A stretch of 64,000 bases of DNA, from positions 1,580,784 through 1,644,783 of the forward strand of contig CAJINV010000004.1 in the NCBI GenBank assembly GCA_905178155.1, read 5' to 3'. This document shows, piece after piece, positions 33,761 through 44,718 of this stretch. The notes beneath the pieces were generated by a model that saw nothing but the letters and a program-made list of their open reading frames with translations, was not told the origin of the DNA and made no database searches. How positions within the stretch are numbered: the stretch's first letter is position 1; every line of letters starts with the position of its first letter. The stretch is from Amoebophrya sp. A120. Taxonomy: Eukaryota > Sar > Dinophyceae > Syndiniales > Amoebophryaceae. The position numbers were made by a program, and so were the translations under genes.

Positions 33761-36700
33761 ATGATGATGCAGCACCTTCACCAACGTCCACCACGCGGCT
33801 CCCACCGTACAGCTAGAAGAACTCCGGCACAATTAGTATGGCTCGCGTTCTTAGTACAAAAATCCTACCTGCTTGCCATTCTACCTTGGGAGATCTTCAC
33901 CGCGCGGGGAGTGCGAGTGCCAGTGGTCGACGAAGGGAAGATGAACGGCGGAGCACTGAGAGGTCACACTCCGAATGATCTGGAGGACGGTGGTTGTCGC
34001 CTCGTCGGTCCTGCCGACGACTCGACGCTTCGTTTCGAGTCCAAAGAAGCTTTGGTGGCGCAGCTGAGTTACTTGCTGGCAATGGAGGGTGAAGAAGATC
34101 AGGGACGGGCGCCGGGGATATCCTTTTATAATTTGGATGCTTTTAGTTTGGACAAAAGTGCAAATACTGGCCCACCTCCTCTTGAGCACGTTACTAGTAC
34201 TTGTCATGGTTCGGAGAGCAAGAAGTCCATGTTGGAGGACGACAAATCATGCAAGGAGCTACGACATGGAGTTGCAGGATCCCAGCCAGCTACAAGAACA
34301 TCTGCTTCCCCCGCGGCCACAAGTAGACCAACCACAGAGGTGGGTCGTGACAGGAAATTTTGGTGCAAACACGCAACCATCCTCGCCGGGAAGATTCTCG
34401 CGGCACCACTGTGCGCTCTGGGCCTGGTCCCGCTGGCACACGCCTGCCCCGCCTGGGGATGCACGCAGGCCACGTGCCCGGCCACCGCTGCCGCACTGCA
34501 CGCCCAGAATTGTGTCCTCCCGTGCGGGGGCTACAAGATGACCGGTCCGTGCTTGGCAGGCGTGATGGCCGCACAGAACACTTGCGTGGAGGCCACCGCC
34601 CTCGGCGCCCAGGCCCGCGAGTTCGCCCCGAAAGCGTGGGCGTTACGGAAAAAATTGCTGACGGACAGCGACGAGGTGGAACTACGACAAAGAGCAGGAC
34701 GGAAAATAAACGGAATAGAGGACAAAGACGAATCGAGAACGAGATCACCCGGCCACGACCCTTCTCCCGATCATGAGCCATTGGGGACGAGTTGTATCCT
34801 GAGTGAAAACCACGCTCTCCGTGCGCCATAGTACTCAAGTATAGGGACCACGTGGCTACACAAATAAGCCAGAAGCTTTGGGACTCCCACAGGACAAGTT
34901 ATTGGCTGTTTTGTTGTAAGTGAAGGTTCGCTGCAAGAAGGACAACCGCAACCGGATCAGAAAGCGATCTCCTCAACATCCTGTTTACAGCATTACAGAT
35001 TCCAAAAAACGAGAACTGAAAGTGCTTCCCATGGGGATGCCGCGCATTACAAGTGTAGTTCCTGTAAAATAATAATTTGCAAATCTGCAGGACGAGAACT
35101 ATGGGGCGGGGACTTTTTTGCTCAGGATAAGAACGAGAAACAAGCTGAAGTCCTTCGAGGAATTCCTACAGCGCCGCTTTCAACTTGAATTTCTAGGCGA
35201 GCGAGACCCGACAGGAGCCGCGATAGTAGAGATTGGCAGAGGTGGTGGAGTACCGGGACCTCGTTGTAGTGCTCCACTGCAACAAGAAATGCTGCTGGGT
35301 CCACCTCACAAGCAGCAAGATGAAGCACCAGCGGCAGCTGCTCGCGTCGGAGAACGTAGTTCACGAGAAAATAAATCTGCGCCTTTGAAGATGTCCTCCG
35401 ACAGTGTTGGAGGAGGTGTGGGAGTACTATCCTGTAGAAAAAGCACTTTTACATCTACATCTACCCTCCGCACGAAAGACCGCGTGTACGACCGCATTCT
35501 CAGAAGCGTGGATAAACAAAATCTCCCTTACCTGCAGCGCGAAAGCTACTACTTGCAGAAAAGAAATGCTCGCGCCGGTTCCCGTAGTACTAGCTTCGAA
35601 GATTCTACTGGAGCTGAAATTGGTATAGTGCCAAGGGAGATGGAAATGAATCGAGATCGTGCGAAGATGGAAATAAACCCAGCACTGGGAAATATAGCAA
35701 ATACGATGAACACGACGAGGACAAGCTGTATGAACCCCGGCGAGAGCACCGACATCAACGCCGTAGCTGTAACGCCGCCGGCGCAGCAGAGCATGACCAC
35801 ATTTTTGCACAGCGCGCCAGCATCCTCGCACCTGTCCGCTGATCATGTCCCCTACGCGGTCGGGGACACTTCTACGCAAGAGTTTTCGCAAGGCGCATTG
35901 ACGGCCAACAGTGAACAAATAGACGGTGGGCTCAGCTTACCCACATCAACCATTTTCGCTAGAAGTGCCTCGTCTGTGTTTGAATTTCCCACCATTCCGC
36001 ATCCACCCGGTGTGGACGCAGCGGATGAAGGCGCGGATAGTACTACAACACGGGGAAACGCCGAGTCGTTTTCTGCTGGTGCAGGAGATGTGCAAGAACA
36101 CCCGGCTACACAAACGGGGTCGTTGAACCACGACCAGGCGCACCATCCCACAGCCTCAGCGGATGCGGGTGGGCTACGTCTTGGAAGGAATAAAGTAGAA
36201 GTAGAACCAGTAGGCGCAGGCGATCTTTTTGCAGCTGCTTCTTGTGCTGCGGAAGATGTCGCACATCATCCTGTGCAGCTTTTTTTCGCGGATGATTCAT
36301 GCAGCGGCTCTTGTTCTTCTTTGCGAGGAGCAAAATTATCGACGACGCTCTCTGCGGCAAGTGGAGCAGCAGAAAAATCACGGTCGCAAGAAGCTGCTGG
36401 TGCTGCGGCAGCAGCCACAGCTGCCCCCGGGGGCGGCGCACGCCCCCCGGCACCAAGTTGTGTCGATTGGCAGAAGGAGATACACGCCCACTGGGCCTCG
36501 CTCACCCTGGTCGAGAAAACCCGGGCTGTTCTCGAGGCCAATGCCTTGATCGAAAAGCGCGCGCAGGCGAATATGGCCTTGGGAAACGCGTGGATGCTGC
36601 CAGCAGTGCGGGGCGAGAACAACGAGGACCTTGGGGCGGTCGACCGAAATGCTGCAAGACCCACTAGTACTCGTTGTTGTCCACCTCTACAACGAGCAGC

Positions 36701-39700
36701 GAAGAAGAAGACGGGAGAAACAGAAAGCAAGGACATCATCACGAAAACGAGCAACCTCAGTGTTACTCCCATAACGCACCCCCTTGCTCACAAATGAAAA
36801 AACTCCGAAAGGATTCCGACGAGATTACGAAACTGCGAATGAAAATTGCTGCGGAGGAACTTGCCAAAAATACAGTTTTCGAGATATGAAAAGACGAAAC
36901 GCTTTTTAAAAAAAAGAAGAAAACAATAACAGCACGCTTTCATTGGTTGAGCAACAAACGCGCTCCGCATTTTTACCCCGCCCGGGGAGGCGGCGACACT
37001 GTAACCTTGACGAAAGCGATTCTCACGACTTTGAAACGGCGATGGTGACGATTTTGAAACGGCGACGGTGACGATGAAACGACTGGGGCGATAAACTACG
37101 CCCGAACTTTTACCCCGCCCGGGGAGGCGGATGATGGAACAAGCGGTCAATCGTAGTCATCTATCCAAAGGCTGATCATGAAGACCAGTTGGAGCCGTCT
37201 TTCTCAGGTTGATAATGAAGGGCAGGCTCGCGACCTAATTAGCTCCAGGCTGTTCCTCAGGGTGTGGCGTTGCTCCTCAGGGTTTTCTATGTCAGTTGCC
37301 GTCTAAGTCTTCAGGGTTTTCCGTGTCAGAGTCGTCCTCCAGCTCCACGTCGGACTCCGTGTCCGACTCAAGGGATGAAATGCAAAAGCGTTGGGATCTG
37401 GTGGAATGCAAAGCGTCTGTTCAAAACAGTGGCACAGCACCGGGGAAAGAACGACTTCAACTGCACTCGCTGGCTCTCAGATGGAAAACAATCTGCCAGA
37501 TCCATACGCTGGGTGTGGATAACAACACAATGGGATCGTCCGGGGTGCCCGTTCCCGCGCGCGGGGGAGGCGGCGCTGGCGGTCCGTCGTCTGCCATAGT
37601 TGGAAAGCAGCGGCAACAAAGAGTCAATGTATTCAGTTTCTAAAGGGAACAAGTTTCCACAACAAAGCTTCCACAAAAAAGATTCAGTTTCTAAAGGGAA
37701 CAAGGCGAGCGAAAGCTATGCTCAAACATGTTTTCAATACAGAAAAGAGACATGAAAAACATGTGTTCAATACAGAAAAGAGACATGAAAAACATGCGTT
37801 CAATACAGAAAAGAGACATGAAAAACATGTGCTCAATACAGAAAAGAGACATGCTTGCAATACAGAAAAGAGCATGCTTCAATACAGAAAAGAAACAGGA
37901 TACAAACTGGAAAAGTTTCATCGACAGGAACAAAAAGAACCATGGACACAAAACTCCGGCTCTCCATGGAGGTGGAGTGTACCCGAGCGCACGGCTATGA
38001 AGAGGCAAAATATGTCGGGGCCTACACGTGCGATTTAGATTTTGGACAGGACGACAATAGGACGACGCGCTAAATTTTGAACAGATTGAGTTTCAAACGC
38101 AAGACATGAGCATGACAACCCCTTTGCATGACCAGCCTCCAGACATATTGCAATAGATAAACTTCCAGGCGTTGCATGTTGCACATCTCACATGCTCTAA
38201 ATTCACCTGAGTAATCGATGGGCTTCGAGTTGAGTAATCGATGGGCTTACTTTTTGACAGTCTGTGTCGAAAGAAATGCACGCAAAAAGAGAGAAGCATT
38301 GCCAAAAGAAGAAAACAACCTAAACAAAGTACGCAAATAGCATAAAAAAGTAAACAAATAGAGTACCGCTATATTGCAGGAGTTCTGCAGTATAAAACAT
38401 ATTGCAGAATGCAGCGGCTCCAAAAAAGCGCGGGGGTTTTTGGCGGCGAGCACCTCCGCTCGGTTCGAAACGATGTTGCCCGCTTTTAGTTGTTCGTACA
38501 ATTTACTCGTATTCGGTGCTGCAGCTACTGATATCAAATGTCAAAATGTCTGCGTCTGGGAACTTGTGATGCTGTGCGGCGTATCATGAGGAGGCGACAA
38601 TTGCTGGCTCAGCATGAAAAGTTTCTGAGCTTCTAGGTGTTGCCTATTTTGCATGACAGACTACGTTTCTGCATGACAGATTTAAGAGTCATGCCAGACA
38701 AGCATGACAAACTTGCATTCTTCCAGCCCCGGACATTTTTGCATTTGATAACTGAAGCTTACCCCTACGACGGCGGGTGAAATTCAGGCGTCGCAATACT
38801 TTTAAAGGACTTTCAAAAAACTTTGAAAATTTCAAACTTTCTTGGTCGCCCACATGAAAAAAAAACGCAGAAAGTTGCCCGCCGGCTTGGAAAAAAAAAA
38901 TCGCCTCTTGGCAGTATGTGGCAGGAAAAAAAAAGTCGGAAACGACGCGCAGACCCAAAAAAAAAGCAGCAGGAGGAGGCTGCGTCTGGGTTTTCTTTTT
39001 TTGCTCTTTGGCCTCATAGCAAAAGGACTGCTCTGCGCTTCATGGGCGCGACAGAAATCGCACACATTTGGTGGGGAGCACTTCATGCAAAGTCCCCCTG
39101 TCCCCTTCCAAAAAAAGAAAGGCGTCGCCCGGTAGTAACTCGGCGAAAAAAATGGCACGGCTGCGGCAGTGGTCTGGCGAAATTTGTTGCAGCTACGCTT
39201 GGCGGCTTTTCGCAATATCAAGCGCCACAGTTACGGCGCGAAACGGGGCCGGCCCCGGGTCCGGCCGCCCATTATGGGCGACCGGCATCGCGGGATCCGT
39301 TTGTAAGCGGCTGCGTTTGGAAGCCGTGTATGAATGAAACGGAAAAATTGCGTAGAGAATACCATGCGGCACGCGCCTCGCACCGGGGGCACGGTGGGAG
39401 TTGGTTCGCCCAAATGGCGCGGTGTTCGGGACGGCCAAAGTGCCCGAATCCGCTCGGGGAACGTGTTAAAAACACAGTCAATTCCCTGGCCCGATTCTGC
39501 CTGCGGCCAGAAAAGTCGCGAGTTTTCCTGCTCAAAAGACTTTGAAAAGACTTTGAAAAAACTTTGGAAAGACTTTGGGAAAAGCGCCCAGAAGTGCGCG
39601 CTTTTTGAAAGCTTCGCCCGATGGTATGGCCAATTTTGGCCATGCAAAAACGGGAACGCTTTTCAAAGTCTTTTCAAAGTCTTTTCGAAGTCTTTTCCAA

Positions 39701-42700
39701 AGTCTTTTCAAAGTCTTTTCGAAGTCTTTTGAAAGTCTTGCGTCTGACTTTGGCGAGGCGGCCGGACCTCAGACTTTGGCGCGGGAAGTTGGGCCATACC
39801 GTCGGGATTCGGCCAGTCGGCCGGGTCCAAAAGAGACAAAGAAGGCCAATTTTGGCCATTTGTGTGCTGCCATGCCCCCGGGGCTGCGCGCGTGCCGCAT
39901 GGTATTCTGGGCACCAAATTCGCGGCGCCGCGAAGTTGGAAGGCGGCGCGGCGCATGTGACACATGGGGGGTCGCAGTACCACCGGCGCTGCGCGCGTGC
40001 CGCCTGGGTATCTGGCCGCATCTTTCCTAGCGCCGCCTCCGAAGCGGAAGCAGCTCGCGGCGCCGCGAAGTTGGGGGCATGTGACACACGGGGCGTCGTA
40101 GTGCCGCCGGCGCGGCATGCGTGCCGCGTTACAATCTGGCAGCGTTTTTCCTTCTGCCTATGCCACGCCCCAAGTGGGCCCACTGCTTTAACGCGCCGCG
40201 CAGTCCCCTACTACAGCAACAAATGGCGACGGAACTTCGCGCGCCCTTTCGCCCTCGCTGTGTTTTTTTCTTGATGTTGGAAAGGGCCGCGCCCAGCAAC
40301 GCGCCGGGGGCGCAGCCTCTTACCTAGCGCGCCATCCGGGCAACGGGAAGCGCAGGGGGACAGCGACAGGGCATGGGGCAACCAAAAGAAGGGCGCCAGC
40401 GTGTGGCGCGCGGCCCGCAAGCAAAAGTTTTATCATAGTTCTGCCCAAGTATTTCGGCTGGAGGAAACGCCTGGGCGTCGTAGGTGTAAGAAGCGTTCTT
40501 TTGCGGTGCCGGCTCCCGTTCTGCCACGCGGCTGGGCAGGACGCGACTCGCATTCTTGTTGTGTGTGAGCATAAGACGTTCCTGTTGGTCCGGCAGCAAG
40601 GCGTTGTAAGCTCTGAAGAGTTATCAAGTGCAAATATGTTCGAGTCTGGAAGGATGTGAAACCTGCTTTCTTCTGCATAAGAAGCCTGAGCGTGCAAATC
40701 TTCGTCTTCCAGACCCAAACACATTTGCATTGCATAAAAATGCACCGAACCCTAAGCGCACTCGTTCCCGCACACAGCCATCAGGTATGCACTGCAAGAG
40801 CATCGCACTCGTCGGAGTCTCTTTATGCGCGAATTGCGCGCAAGAGTAGCGAGTGCGATACTTTTGCCAGAAAGCAAGGACATGAGGAGAAACAGAAAGC
40901 AAGGACATCATCACGAAAACGAGCAACCTCAGTGTTACTCCCGTAACGCACCCCCTCCCAAGGCCGGCCGAAAACATCCCACGGCCGGGCCCGTGCTCGT
41001 AGTTAGTCAAATGCACGACGTTGTCACCCATCACAATGAGCAAGAGTCTGTACGTTCACTACCCCGGCCGCCTCCGTCGTGAAGTTTGGTTGCGGTCGTC
41101 GGAGAAGGGCCAGAACCTACAGAAGGAGAAGGAGTTATTACAGCGAAAAAGCCCGCAGCCATCTCAAGACGCGCTGTCTGAGAACAAAAACCACGACTGT
41201 CCTGCATGACAATTTTGGGTGGTCTGTCGGCTTTTTTAACGGAATAGGTGCGGGCGTTTGACTACTCTGCCCGCCGCGTTCTTTGCCTTGACGCGGAAAA
41301 CAACAAGCAGACAGACACCAACCCGACAGACAACAACCAGACAGCAGCAAAACAGCACCCAAAAAACAACAGCCTCCACCGACCTGGCGCCCGGGCTGCA
41401 GCGTCTTCTACCAAAGCGGCAGCGGCAACAGCGCTCAGCAACTTCTGCCGGAACGCCGGAATAAACCCCGCAAATGCCACAAAAGGTAACAGGAACATTG
41501 GCCCCCGGGCTTTTGTAGTGCGGATTTGACTTCGCAGAAAGATTTTTAATGCAAGAACTGCATTGATTTTTATACGAGTGCGATACTTTTGCAAAGGATA
41601 GCCATTGAGCTGGAGCGGCTCCGGATCCCCACGCAGCCACGCCGTATCCTGTGTGAGTTTTCCCGCACTGCCTCTTCGTGCGGCGCTCACGTCGCGAGCC
41701 ACGTCGGGAAACTGTGCACACAGGATAAAGCTAGTCAGCAGTTTAGGGCCCGGATATGATAGATGGGCGGCGTGAAGGCGTGCAAGGCGCGCAAGCAAAA
41801 GAACAGAACGAGCGTTCCCGCCGATGCATTTGCGGGCCAGAGTCTCGAGCAGCTACAGGCTGCAACAAGAAGAGAAAGCAAGGACATCATCACGAAAACG
41901 AGCAACCTCAGTGTCGAGGCTCGGCTGCTCAAGCGCGCAGGGTTAATATTGAAGCAGGGAGATGAAAATGAACAACGAGTATCATCTGTGGATAAAACTC
42001 GTCGTCCCGAAGATCTTCTTGATGCACGGAACAAATTAATCCCCTAGAACACCTGGCGCTGGCGCTGAACCAGAAGACGCTGAAAATAATTGTATCGAAA
42101 TTCTAAACGAGAGCTCCTGCGCAACAACTCGCAAGGATCATCTCCTTGCAGAAGAGCATGAACAGTCCCCACCTGCCACTAGTGCAGCCTCCGCTGTTGT
42201 TCCTCTTGCGCGAGACGAAGAAGTAGACGGAAGTGCGGAGGAGGACGCGTTTGATTTCTTAGTTGACATCCTTCGTGCGGACCCGGAGCAGGACCATGTG
42301 GTGGCTCAAGAGGCACGGGGGCACCTTGCGGAAAACAAGAGAGCTACTGCTACACCAGCGGATGCGGATGTGGAAATACAACCAGCACACGAACATCAAG
42401 AGCATCCAGTACTCGTTTCGCAAGAAAAACTGCGGCAATTTTTGAAAGTGCTGCGTCCCTACTTACGCACACTGGAAAAACGGATCGCGGTTGCCGGCGG
42501 TGGAGCTGCTGCGGTTGAAGATGTTGTAGTTGCCGGTGAAACAGGTTCAAAGGAAAATGATGAAAACGTCGACCACCTCCAGCAAAGAACAAGCATCATG
42601 ACAGTAGAGCCACCTCCTTGCCCGGAGCCGGAGGTGATAGGACTAGCTTCCTCGACGACGACGCACTTCGTACCGCGACCACAGCAAGAGGAGATGATGT

Positions 42701-44718
42701 TGAGCGCTAGGATTAGCCGCGACGTGGACCACACCTCCATGCCGCACTTTCCGCGCGGACACACGCAGCCGCTGTTGCGACGGCAAAGACGGGAACTACA
42801 GAATCAACGGCGGTCTGATCCTGCCAGCTGCATCCTCGTGGACGATACCACTAATAAAGAAACCGGTCGCGCGCACACCCCGGTGGGACCCACGTGCGAC
42901 CCCTGTTGCGTGATGACGGTCGGGCGCGCGCGCGGGTTGGGGTGTTGCGAGCAGGGACTGTGCGAGCCGTGTCTGTGCGAGGACAACTGGAACCCGAAGC
43001 CGTTTTCCGCCGTGGAGCGCAACGTGTGCGACGGCCGCGTGCGAGCCTGCCTGCTGTGCTGCTGCGTGTCCTGCTACATCCCCTACCACTGCGGCCCGGC
43101 CTGCGCCCTGCAGCCGGGCTGCGCAGAGGCCGCCGCAGCGGATTTCTGCGCAGAATCCCGTCGCACCGCTGCCGCGGCGAGGGCGGTGCGCGAGGGAATG
43201 GTCGGCGTCGGCGCGATATCAAACAGGAAAGTACTTACTGTTACACCCAGCTGTAGGCTTGGTGCCATATCAGAAGACTAAGTATTTGTCCTCGTGAAAT
43301 TTTTGGCATCACAGACACAGTGCCTATTGTTTGTCCAGAAGCAGTTTATTTTTTGGCTTCATTTTTGATTTTGTCATTCGCTGTGGCTTCTCGCATTTGC
43401 GTTTTGCATGACCACAAATGAGCGTCTCCATATTTCTTTTCTCTGAATGACAGCGACGTGCGGCCACTTCAACATATACAAATTCGTATTCGTTTTTTTC
43501 TGGTTGTACAACTATGTGGGTACTTTTCTCCATGATACGCTTCCTGCGGGGTCTGCTGTAGCCTGAAAATGTTGCGTGGCTACTGCAACAAGGCTGCGGA
43601 GTTGCAGAAGGTACTGTATAATACTCTGATTTGCCTGTCGTGCGGCCGTTTTGTTCTGGACATGCATAGTGGGACGAGATCAAGGGAAGTTCTTATGTAA
43701 TATTTTTGGAGCTTGTGAATCGCTACAATGCCCGCCATGATCATCATTCCCTGCTTTATTATTGCCACAGGCCTGGAATTTGCAGCTTCACGAGGTGCCG
43801 CAGCACCACGGAGGACAGAGTAGTGTCGTGCACGGGTCGACGTCCCGAGCAGAAGTGACTTTGGTACAACAACAGCCGGGGACCACGACTTCTACACCAG
43901 GTCGCGTGCTACTTACTCCTGGTACCACGTCTGCAACAGAAACTTCTACGACGCCTGGCGCTGCTCAACACGACGACAGCCACCACCTCTCTCGGTGCGA
44001 CCACTGTTTCCGTGGCGTGTCGCTGACGTTCGCCGGGTATCAAATGTAAAAATGTCTGGGTCTGGAACAGTCATGCTGTTTTTGCATGACACAGAAGGTC
44101 TGGCATGGAATATCTAGCATCACTGGTTTCGAGAAGCTTCCGCAATGCCGAATCCGCATGACACATCCCCCACTTTGGTGACAGAAACTGGGCAGCTTTT
44201 GCTACCTATGCATGAGAGATTTTTCTGTGTGCTGAAATGCGCATCACAAGTTTGTATTCTTCCAGACCCAGACATTTTTACAGTTGATACCGGGTACTCG
44301 GAGGCGTGGGCCCGTGCCGCTGCGGGCGAGTATCATATGTAAAAGCGTCTTCGCCCGATAGTCAAGTTGGGAACTTAGCAACACAACTCCAGAAGTTTTG
44401 GGAGCCACGCATGACAAGTTGCAGTCCGTAGTGTAGTGCAGGTCGGCAACGGAGATCGCATCACAAATCTATCTGCTGATCCTGTTTTCAGCATTACAAA
44501 TAACAAAACACGATTGAAAATGCCTTTCTTGGGTCAGCGCATTGCAAATGTTCCTATAGAATCGCAAATCGAAATCTGCATGACAACTCTGGGGTGGGGA
44601 CATTTTTACACAGAATAACGAGGGCTGGTTGTTTCCGGATACCTGCAATCAGCTGCAGAAAGTGGAGGAGTTGGAAAGAGTCTGCGAAGAAATGAGGACC
44701 AAATGCAGGACTGTTTGA
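33761..44718 (+). CDS. Large secreted or membrane Cys-rich protein, split by a 5-kb insertion
   Basis: Model: exons 33761-34794, 35135-36763, 41915-41941, 42048-43230, 43771-44037, 44295-44330 and 44623-44718, together 1424 codons. An N-terminal hydrophobic stretch (LVWLAFLVQKSYLLAILPWE) suggests a signal or anchor. A first Cys cluster lies near residues 205-285 (HACPAWGCTQATCPA, NCVLPCGGYKMTGPCLAG). The middle is Ser/Ala/Gly low complexity. A second cluster in exon 4 reads CDPCCVMTVGRARGLGCCEQ and ACLLCCCVSCYIPYHCGPAC, somewhat like PLAC8-type Cys runs, but I cannot assign it. Two introns are GT-AG (41942-42047, 43231-43770) and three are introners. Joining across 36764-41914 relies on the 42-bp duplication and keeps the frame, which has a one-in-three chance by accident. 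Exon 2 could instead end its own gene at 36797. Confidence 0.55.
34795..35129. mobile_element. Introner, family B, diverged
   Basis: Ends TATCCTGAGTGAAAACCACG and GACTTTTTTGCTCAGGATA. At 335 bp it is the longest B copy here. The flanks AGTTG and AGAAC barely match, so the duplication has decayed, but removal keeps the frame. Confidence 0.75.
36714..36783 (+). repeat. Long direct duplicate, locus 3, copy a
   Basis: 70 bp, coding for ESKDIITKTSNLSV. Matches 40886-40955 with one substitution, and its core 42 bp (36722-36763) recurs exactly at 41873-41914. Confidence 0.92.
37108..37128 (+). repeat. Short dispersed repeat, second copy
   Basis: TTTTACCCCGCCCGGGGAGG occurs here and at 36971-36991. 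The DNA between contains CGATTTTGAAACGGCGA-type doublets (two near-identical units). Confidence 0.7.
37736..37892 (+). repeat. Tandem repeat, 33-bp unit
   Basis: Three full units starting AATACAGAAAAGAGACATGA, then two shortened ones (24 and 22 bp). As 33 is a multiple of three, all frames stay open and one reads NTEKRHEKHVF repeatedly. Probably satellite-like, not a gene. Confidence 0.9.
37996..38159. mobile_element. Possible decayed family A introner
   Basis: Left TATGAAGAGGCAAAATATGT and right CCAGACATATTGCAATAGAT resemble family A ends. The flanks do not match and it lies outside a gene. Confidence 0.35.
38531..38750. mobile_element. Introner, family A, in a gene fragment
   Basis: Exact ACTGA duplication and good ends, yet inside the 5-kb insertion. 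The flanking sequence (NLLVFGAAATE|AYPYDGG) looks like a coding scrap, suggesting that the insertion captured a piece of a gene with its introner. Confidence 0.75.
39356..39908. repeat. Inverted repeat with internal 12-bp repeats
   Basis: A 21-bp inverted pair at 39356-39376 and 39888-39908 (core CCATGCGGCACGCGC). Inside, AAAGACTTTG runs at 39532-39586 face CTTTTCAAAGT runs at 39656-39740, so the segment could fold as a large hairpin. Confidence 0.8.
39884..40150 (+). repeat. Imperfect tandem repeat, 105-123 bp
   Basis: Units start near 39884, 39989 and 40108 and share GCGTGCCGC, CTGG, GGCGCCGCGAAGTTGG and CATGTGACACA blocks. High GC. Part of the locus 3 insertion. Confidence 0.75.
40622..40736. 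mobile_element. Short family A introner
   Basis: Only 115 bp. Left TATCAAGTGCAAATATGTTC, right CCAAACACATTTGCATTGCA. Flanks AGAGT and AAAAT. Most of the usual interior is missing. Confidence 0.65.
40786..41600. mobile_element. Family F element, interrupted
   Basis: Left end TATGCACTGCAAGAGCATCG and right end GCGATACTTTTGCAAAGGAT match the family F copy at 5716. At 815 bp it is far longer. A second right-end-like motif lies at 40845-40868, so a short element probably received later sequence, including duplicate copy b. Confidence 0.5.
40886..40955 (+). repeat. Long direct duplicate, locus 3, copy b
   Basis: 70 bp, one mismatch to copy a. Just before it, CAGAAAGCAAGGACAT also occurs as a nearby doublet (40868 and 40893). 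Confidence 0.92.
41645..41727. mobile_element. 83-bp inverted-repeat element
   Basis: Ends TATCCTGTGTGAG and CTGTGCACACAGGATA with TTTCCCG just inside form a long stem. No duplicated flank. May be a miniature relative of family B or a simple hairpin. Confidence 0.5.
41873..41914 (+). repeat. Long direct duplicate, locus 3, copy c
   Basis: 42-bp exact copy of the core of a. Followed by EARLLKRAG in the same frame as the exon before copy a. Confidence 0.92.
44038..44289. mobile_element. Introner, family A, in Cys-rich gene
   Basis: Exact CCGGG duplication, phase 0 (SLTFAG|YSEAWARA). Interior collinear with 25106. Confidence 0.92.
44331..44617. mobile_element. Introner, family B variant, in Cys-rich gene
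   Basis: Left TATCATATGTAAAAGCGTCT, right GGACATTTTTACACAGAATA. Flanks GCGAG and ACGAG. Follows a 36-nt exon. Confidence 0.85.

Larger units (their letters stand above)
36764..41914. mobile_element. 5-kb composite insertion within an exon (locus 3)
   Basis: Bounded by the 42-bp duplicate. Inside are a short gene-like scrap, a 33-bp tandem repeat, GC-rich sequence with 12-bp CTTTTCAAAGT-type repeats, several introner copies, and an internal third duplicate. No transposase or reverse transcriptase recognised. Probably several events. Confidence 0.5.

Noticed and set aside
37736-37892. CRISPR-like array
   Set aside because: Units are contiguous without spacers, and the genome is eukaryotic.
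37718-38038. Repeat protein NTEKRHEKH
   Set aside because: It comes from a 33-bp tandem repeat that is open in all frames; no gene context.
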